Source: Alphaproteobacteria bacterium
Lineage (GTDB): Bacteria > Pseudomonadota > Alphaproteobacteria > Sphingomonadales > Emcibacteraceae
DNA: 13,302 nucleotides
Direction of reading: 5' to 3'
Assembly: GCA_002401545.1 (NCBI GenBank)
Contig: NVTJ01000006.1
Location: 27,570-40,871, forward strand
Made by a program: the position numbers and the translations under genes. Shown here piece after piece: positions 8,960 to 13,302 of the stretch (position 1 is its first letter; every line of letters begins with the position of its first letter). Under the pieces are notes generated by a model. That model was given only the letters and a program-made list of their open reading frames with translations, was not told the origin of the DNA and made no database searches.

Positions 8960-9901
8960 TTAGAGATTTCCATTCTTTAGTAAATCTTTGTACAGCATAC
9001 GCAGCAGGTCCGGTGCTTTGATAAGATTATTACCATAAATCGGGTCGAGAGCTTTTAAGGGTTCAGTGGCGATAAATTCATCTATGGGATTGCCTGCGAT
9101 AATGGCATTAGCCACGATCGAACGAACCGTTTTCAGCATAGTTTGATATTCTCTCATATCATTTCGGTCAGCAATGTCACCATGCCCTGGAATAATTCTG
9201 GTTTCCGGGTCAGAGATTGCGATCAGCTTGTCGTAAACATCGATCATGCCATCAATAGATCCCCCATGGTCAACATCAATATAGGGGTAAAAGCCATTAA
9301 AATAGGTATCACCAGTATGAATGACATTTGCTTCCACAAATTGAATGATAATATCACCATCAGTATGTGCAGGTTCGACATGAAATGCATGGATCGTTTG
9401 GCCATTAAAATGAAATGTCAGCACATCATTGAACGTTAAAACCGGAATGCCGATATTCTTTGGCGTTGTCTGGCTTTGCTTTAATCGTTCTGCATGTATG
9501 TCCAGGAGATAGGACCGTGTCTTTTCATGGGCTACAATTACGGCTCCGGATTTGCCCAGGTTTTCGTTTCCTCCCGTATGATCATCATGCCAATGTGTGT
9601 TGATGACATAAGTAACCGGTTTTTTGCTGATCACATCAAGTGCGGCAAGAATTTTTTCCGTTAGGGGGGCATATTGGTCATCAACCAGAATGACACCGTC
9701 CTCACCAGCTGATACCCCTATATTGCCGCCAAAACCCTCCAGCATATAAATTCCATGACCCAGATTATGGGTCTTGATCTTTACGGTATCCCAATCCGGC
9801 AAAATAACCTGGGCATGGGTATTTGCCAACGATGTCAGCAAGAGGCCAGTGGCGATGAAGACGATACAGCTATAGATAGTAAATTGCTTTATATTATTCA
9901 A
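8960..9901 (-). CDS. Metallo-beta-lactamase-fold hydrolase, exported, TTG start
   Basis: Zinc-type MBL-fold hydrolase of 313 residues with a signal peptide (cleavage near THA|QV, about residue 30). The full binuclear site is visible: HWHDDH with His103, His105, Asp107 and His108; His179 in PAHTDGD; Asp198 in HTGDTY; His240 in PGHGD. Asp198 as bridging ligand is the glyoxalase II-like general hydrolase pattern rather than the Cys/Ser of class B beta-lactamases, so the substrate is probably an ester, lactone, thioester or amide in this pathway and not an antibiotic. The start must be TTG at 9901: an in-frame TGA lies 12 bases upstream, no ATG precedes the signal peptide, and GAG lies about 8 bases before. 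A rare start suggests low translation. The gene looks more AT-rich than its neighbours by eye and follows a 57-bp AT-rich spacer, the widest gap in the operon. Confidence 0.92.
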   Translation of the reverse strand: MNNIKQFTIYSCIVFIATGLLLTSLANTHAQVILPDWDTVKIKTHNLGHGIYMLEGFGGNIGVSAGEDGVILVDDQYAPLTEKILAALDVISKKPVTYVINTHWHDDHTGGNENLGKSGAVIVAHEKTRSYLLDIHAERLKQSQTTPKNIGIPVLTFNDVLTFHFNGQTIHAFHVEPAHTDGDIIIQFVEANVIHTGDTYFNGFYPYIDVDHGGSIDGMIDVYDKLIAISDPETRIIPGHGDIADRNDMREYQTMLKTVRSIVANAIIAGNPIDEFIATEPLKALDPIYGNNLIKAPDLLRMLYKDLLKNGNL

Positions 9902-9958
9902 TGTTCGATCTCAGTTATTATGGTGGATGACTATCCTAACATGTCATAATATTTTATT

Positions 9959-11323
9959 CTATTTATGATTGACCGGCAGATCCAGACGACTCCGGTCAAT
10001 TCTGACACCTGATTTAAAAACGGCTGATATGGCCTTTGCATTGTTAATATCCACAGTGGGGTCTGCATCAAGAAGCACCATGTCAGCTATTTTACCAATT
10101 TCGATCGACCCCATATCCCGGTCCTTACCCAGAAAACGAGCGGCATTCAATGTCCCTATACGAATGGCTTCAAGCGGCGGTATGCCGGAGGCGACAATAA
10201 GTTCCAGTTCCCGGTGGCTGCTTGGTCCACTGGATTGATCGGAGCCAAGCACCAGAATACCTCCGGCCTCATGGACTTTACGGATATTATCCTGAGCAAT
10301 GGGGGTCATGATTTTCATCCACCAGGTCCAGACACGTTCCTGATATTCTTTTCTGGTTTCGGTCTTCATTTTTTTGATTTCATCGGGCGTCAGCGTTGCC
10401 TGATACAGCGCCTGATCCAGATATTCTGGATGCTCTGCCAGACGGCTGTAACGCTCGCCAATGGTGAGGGTTGTCACCATGGGGATTTGTTTCGCCGCAA
10501 GGGTACGGGCAAATTCATCCGTAATCGGGCCGACAATCACCGGATGGGACAGATTATCAATCCCCACTGATAAAGCCTGTCGGGCACGATACTCATTGGA
10601 TGCATGTACCGTTGTTCTGACACCCTGATCATTGGCATAGGCGATGGCTTTCTGCATCAGGTCCAGCGGCAGAAGCGGAATCATGGGCCGCGCACCCCAG
10701 CCACGCTCCTCATAGGTGAGCTTCATCAGGTCCGGTTTACGGGCCAAATAATCATCCAGAGTTGATTTGGCTTCGGGCCAGTCATCAATAAGCACTCCGC
10801 CAAATTGCGAGCCGTGGCTCCCCGGATAGGTGACAATGGCCCCTGAGGCAAAAATATGCGGCGCTGTAATCTTCCCGGCACGTTCGTCCCGCCTGAGACC
10901 AAAGATATAATCCGGGGCATTCCCGGAATCATAGACCGAAGTCACCCCTGAATAGAGAAAGCCATGCAGGGTTTTTATGCCAACTTCGCGGTCTCCGGCC
11001 ATCACGGTTTGGCCATCAATGGTTTCCGGATAAGCGCCTTTCAGATGGATATGGGCGTCAATAAGCCCCGGCATCAGATATTTTCCCCGGCCTGCGATCC
11101 GTTGATCGGCTTTAATATTCTTCGCGCTGCCGTGAAGTATGTCCACAATCCGGCTGCCTTCTATGACAATTGACATATGAGTGCGCGGGGGATTGCCTTT
11201 CCCGTCAATAAGGGTGACATCTTCAATAATCAGGCGCTGACCTTCTGCCAATACCGGCGGCACAAAGCCAATGGCAATGACAAAAAGAGTGAACACGGAT
11301 TTTATGATACGTGAGCTAGGCAT
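9959..11323 (-). CDS. Amidohydrolase B: exported, complete metal site, separate subfamily
   Basis: Amidohydrolase of 454 residues with a signal peptide (cleavage near VLA|EG, about residue 26). All six metal-site residues are present: His91 and His93 (DAHIHL), Lys201 (LMKLTY), His240 (TVHAS), His260 (LSHPV) and Asp362 (GSDQS). It should be an active binuclear hydrolase of amide or cyclic amide bonds. It differs from A, C and D: it has no cysteine, lacks the PHGDN motif after the Asp (SSGPSSH instead), and has its own insert around residues 275-330 with WTWW. It is therefore a separate branch and not part of the A/C/D paralogue set. The ATG at 11323 has AGGAAAG 6 bases upstream; that Shine-Dalgarno overlaps the TAG stop of amidohydrolase A (11-bp gap), so reinitiation is likely. 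The substrate is unknown. Confidence 0.94.
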   Translation of the reverse strand: MPSSRIIKSVFTLFVIAIGFVPPVLAEGQRLIIEDVTLIDGKGNPPRTHMSIVIEGSRIVDILHGSAKNIKADQRIAGRGKYLMPGLIDAHIHLKGAYPETIDGQTVMAGDREVGIKTLHGFLYSGVTSVYDSGNAPDYIFGLRRDERAGKITAPHIFASGAIVTYPGSHGSQFGGVLIDDWPEAKSTLDDYLARKPDLMKLTYEERGWGARPMIPLLPLDLMQKAIAYANDQGVRTTVHASNEYRARQALSVGIDNLSHPVIVGPITDEFARTLAAKQIPMVTTLTIGERYSRLAEHPEYLDQALYQATLTPDEIKKMKTETRKEYQERVWTWWMKIMTPIAQDNIRKVHEAGGILVLGSDQSSGPSSHRELELIVASGIPPLEAIRIGTLNAARFLGKDRDMGSIEIGKIADMVLLDADPTVDINNAKAISAVFKSGVRIDRSRLDLPVNHK

Positions 11324-11334
11324 GGTTTGCTTTC

Positions 11335-12669
11335 CTATTCCTGACTAGATTTAAAGGTAATGCCGTCCCGCATAATGAGATTAAGTTCCAGAACCGCAGT
11401 AATATTTTCAAGCGGGTTCCCGGCCATCGCAACAATATCGGCGGCCATTCCGGGAACCAGTCTGCCAACGTTCAGAAGACCGCCTGCCTCCGCCGCATTA
11501 ACGGTTCCCGCCATCAAGGCCTCCATTGGGGTCATGCCGATGCCGACATATTCAATGAATTCCTGAGCATTATCGCCGTGGGGAGAGACACCGGAATCGG
11601 TTCCCAAGGCGATCTTAACCCCCATCTCATGAGCCAGGCGGGTCATTTTCTGAGGTTGTCCGGCAATGCGCAGAAGCTTTTTCATCATCACCGGCGGCAG
11701 ATTTTTAAACGGGCCTTTTTTCATCTTTTCCGGGGTATCCCCCACATATGTCATCGGATATGCGGTGGGGATCAGCCATGCTCCGGTTTTCTTAAAAAGT
11801 TTCATGGTGTCTTTATCAGCCCACATGGCATGTTCAATGGAGTCAAACCCCGCACGCAAAGCGGCTTCTATGCCTGCCTTTTCGTGGGCATGGGCCGTTA
11901 CTTTACGACCAAGCCAGTGGGCAGTTTCGGCAATAGTATCAAGCTCGATCTGGGTGAATTGCTGCCCGGTTCCTGTCCCCGTTTCACTCAGCACGCCGCC
12001 GGTTGCGGTGACCTTGATCACATCTGCCCCGCGTTTGACCATGGCGCGGACGGCGCGGCGGCAATCATCGGCCCCGTCACAGGTATTGCCGTCATCCATG
12101 ATATGGAGAATTTCTTCACGGTAACCATGGACGTCCCCATGCCCGCCTGTGGGCGTGATCGCACTGCCCGCAACAATAATTTTAGGCCCCGCTATCAGAT
12201 TATCCTTGATGGCATCCCGCAGCCCGAAAATCAATGTGCCTCTGGAACCAAGGTCACGGATGGTGGTAAACCCCGCCATCAGGGTTTTATGGGCATTCTG
12301 GTAGGCTTTGAAAACCAGATAAGAATCCGGTTTTTTGAGGGTAAGGGAACGATCAGATTTTGGCCCGCTGGAGACATGCACATGGAGATCAATGAACCCC
12401 GGCATAATGAAAGAATGGCGTCTGTCAATGAAGGAAACTCTACTGTCTGGGCTTTTCAGGGTTTCCGCCGTAATAAAACCATCCCTTATCGCCGATATCC
12501 GGCCATCTTCAATTATGATCGAGATATTCTGGCTGGGTTTTTCGCCGGGAACAAGCAAAGCCGTCCCCGCATATAAAATGGTGATCTTGCGTTTGCCGGT
12601 TTCAGCCATTGCCGTTGGCGGCAGCGAAAACAACAGTATATTCATCAAAATGAGCGCTAACCTGATCAT
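11335..12669 (-). CDS. Amidohydrolase A: exported Xaa-Pro dipeptidase-like enzyme, complete metal site
   Basis: First hydrolase of the operon, 444 residues. The ATG at 12669 is preferred over ATG 12684: it has AGAGGAA just upstream and begins the signal peptide directly (cleavage near AMA|ET), while 12684 lacks a Shine-Dalgarno. All six metal-site residues are visible: His96 and His98 (DLHVHV), Lys219 (VIKVTA), His260 (AHAHEK), His280 (SIEHAM) and Asp358 (GTDSG), followed by PHGDN. This is the pattern of the amidohydrolase group that contains microbial Xaa-Pro, Xaa-Arg and Xaa-Lys dipeptidases and ochratoxin-type amidases, so cleavage of a dipeptide or N-acyl amino acid amide bond is likely. 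Cys197 and Cys203 are the only cysteines. It is the catalytically complete paralogue of C and D. Transcription probably comes from the receptor upstream or from a promoter in the 86-bp gap. Confidence 0.95.
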   Translation of the reverse strand: MIRLALILMNILLFSLPPTAMAETGKRKITILYAGTALLVPGEKPSQNISIIIEDGRISAIRDGFITAETLKSPDSRVSFIDRRHSFIMPGFIDLHVHVSSGPKSDRSLTLKKPDSYLVFKAYQNAHKTLMAGFTTIRDLGSRGTLIFGLRDAIKDNLIAGPKIIVAGSAITPTGGHGDVHGYREEILHIMDDGNTCDGADDCRRAVRAMVKRGADVIKVTATGGVLSETGTGTGQQFTQIELDTIAETAHWLGRKVTAHAHEKAGIEAALRAGFDSIEHAMWADKDTMKLFKKTGAWLIPTAYPMTYVGDTPEKMKKGPFKNLPPVMMKKLLRIAGQPQKMTRLAHEMGVKIALGTDSGVSPHGDNAQEFIEYVGIGMTPMEALMAGTVNAAEAGGLLNVGRLVPGMAADIVAMAGNPLENITAVLELNLIMRDGITFKSSQE

Positions 12670-12680
12670 AATTTCCTCTG
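12670..12680 (-). promoter_or_regulatory. Ribosome binding site deciding the start of amidohydrolase A
   Basis: On the - strand the bases before ATG 12669 read CAGAGGAAATT, a good Shine-Dalgarno. The earlier in-frame ATG at 12684 is preceded by TTTATTGACAAAAT, which has none. This favours the start at 12669. Confidence 0.7.
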
Positions 12681-12702
12681 TCATATTTTGTCAATAAAGA
12701 AC

Positions 12703-12736
12703 AGGCAAAGGCCAGAGCATTGTCCGGCCTTTGCCT
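12703..12736 (-). terminator. Perfect 11-bp hairpin between receptor and hydrolase operon
   Basis: AGGCAAAGGCC at 12703-12713 is the exact reverse complement of GGCCTTTGCCT at 12726-12736, with a 12-base loop. On the - strand it lies 19 bases past the receptor stop and is followed by GTTCTTTATT, a T-rich but interrupted tract. It fits an intrinsic terminator for the receptor, or a partial terminator or processing hairpin that lowers expression of the hydrolase genes relative to the receptor. On the + strand no T-run follows. Confidence 0.65.
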
Positions 12737-12755
12737 CAAATGGTTAATATCACGA

Positions 12756-13302
12756 TCAGAATGATTTATTAATCTGAAGGCCTATCGTCCGGGGGCGATT
12801 GGTGATTTTTGATGTTGGTTCACCATTGGCGGCCTGAATTAACAGATCAGCTCTGACATTAAACGCATTTTCAATGAATAACACAATATCCATCTCTAAA
12901 TCATCATTGCGAAATCCGGCGCGGAAATTCACCAATGAGAAGGATTTCTGAGGCCGGTCATTGACGGAACCTGGCCGTAATTCCGTGCGGGAACTTCCCT
13001 TGAAGGAATATTCCCCGCGCAACCATCCGCTCCAGTCCACCAGATGGGCAATATCGTAATTATACTGCGCCGTTCCATTCAGGGTGACCTCCGGAATACG
13101 CGGAATAAGATCACCATCCAGCCCCGCAGCAACCACTTCATCAGAAACCTGATCTTCCGTCAGTTCCCGTGTGGGCAGCCAGCTCAGACCACCGACCAGA
13201 TCCCAATGATCATCGGGACGGGCGAAAAGCTCCACCTCAAGGCCCTGCACCTTTGCCGAACCGGCATTGCCGACAAAACCAAAGGCACCGGTAGGGTCCT
13301 GA
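12756..13302 (-). CDS. TonB-dependent receptor, C-terminal part only (5' end beyond window)
   Basis: The last 181 residues of an outer-membrane TonB-dependent receptor; the frame stays open to the window edge and the GTG at 13250 is internal, not the start. Visible are late barrel strands: a segment VQGLEVELFARPDD matching VDGFELEVFARP in the + strand receptor, then GLDGDLIPRIP matching GLDGDRINNVP, FSLVNFRAGF, and the terminal strand RTIGLQINKSF ending in the aromatic Phe typical of barrel assembly. The two receptors therefore belong to the same broad family, but their sequences differ clearly. It is the promoter-proximal neighbour of the hydrolase genes, same strand, 86 bp upstream, and probably imports the substrate of the operon. 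Ligand class cannot be judged from this fragment. Confidence 0.92.
   Translation of the reverse strand, partial: QDPTGAFGFVGNAGSAKVQGLEVELFARPDDHWDLVGGLSWLPTRELTEDQVSDEVVAAGLDGDLIPRIPEVTLNGTAQYNYDIAHLVDWSGWLRGEYSFKGSSRTELRPGSVNDRPQKSFSLVNFRAGFRNDDLEMDIVLFIENAFNVRADLLIQAANGEPTSKITNRPRTIGLQINKSF

Noticed and set aside
8960..9901. Metallo-beta-lactamase resistance gene
   Set aside because: The MBL fold is clear, but Asp198 is at the bridging position as in glyoxalase II-type hydrolases, and the context is a catabolic operon.
9916..9951. Imperfect hairpin in the spacer before the MBL-fold gene (TATTATG/CATAATA with an inner GGAT/ATCC)
   Set aside because: A short, AT-rich stem with a 22-base loop and no T-run on the transcribed side; expected by chance in AT-rich sequence.
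11578..12576. Long open frame (332 codons) on the + strand
   Set aside because: It lies antisense within amidohydrolase A, whose motifs are complete; the + frame translation is rich in Cys, His and Gly with no recognisable domain. It is a shadow frame.
12680..12708. Possible sigma-70 promoters upstream of amidohydrolase A: TTGCCT-17-TATGAC, and TTGACA with TATGAT 18 bases on
   Set aside because: The first matches consensus at only 4 of 6 bases in each box and overlaps the hairpin stem; the second would start transcription after the ATG at 12669. Neither is convincing without start-site data.
1..13302. CRISPR arrays, tRNA or rRNA genes, insertion sequences, phage genes
   Set aside because: No direct-repeat arrays, RNA gene signatures, transposase motifs or terminal inverted repeats were seen on either strand by eye.

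Overview
The window looks like a piece of a Gram-negative genome that feeds on imported organic molecules. Two TonB-dependent outer-membrane receptors, six exported hydrolases and a TPR-sulfotransferase suggest an alphaproteobacterium (sphingomonad, Kordiimonadales or Emcibacterales type). Base composition looks near 50% GC by eye. The taxonomic guess rests on gene content only and is weak.

Layout. At the left, on the + strand, a TonB-dependent receptor with an N-terminal STN domain runs in from beyond the window edge and ends at 2476. Everything else is on the - strand and converges on it. Reading in the direction of transcription, from right to left: the C-terminal end of a second TonB-dependent receptor (to 12756); a perfect 11-bp hairpin (12703-12736); amidohydrolase A (12669-11335); amidohydrolase B (11323-9959); a metallo-beta-lactamase-fold hydrolase (9901-8960); amidohydrolase C (8956-7625); an S9 serine peptidase (7628-5454); amidohydrolase D (5457-4105); and a TPR-sulfotransferase (4121-2487). 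Spacing from C onward is extremely tight: two 4-bp ATGA overlaps and one 17-bp overlap. The seven genes therefore look like one operon. There is no gene-free stretch over 300 bases.

How the genes may work together. All six hydrolases carry an N-terminal signal peptide, so they should act in the periplasm on what the receptors bring in. The sulfotransferase has none and should be cytoplasmic. Amidohydrolases of this kind and S9 peptidases usually cleave peptide or amide bonds, so a peptide or N-acyl amino acid utilisation locus is the simplest reading. This is inference.

The most unusual point is in the amidohydrolases. A, C and D are paralogues, and they share a Cys-X5-Cys pair. A has all six expected metal-site residues. 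C has lost two (first His of HxH to Gln; strand-5 His to Ser). D has lost three (carboxylated Lys to Asn; strand-5 His to Ala; strand-6 His to Thr). The two degenerate copies flank the S9 peptidase gene and are coupled to it by ATGA overlaps at both ends. They look like kept, exported pseudoenzymes, perhaps binding or scaffold subunits.
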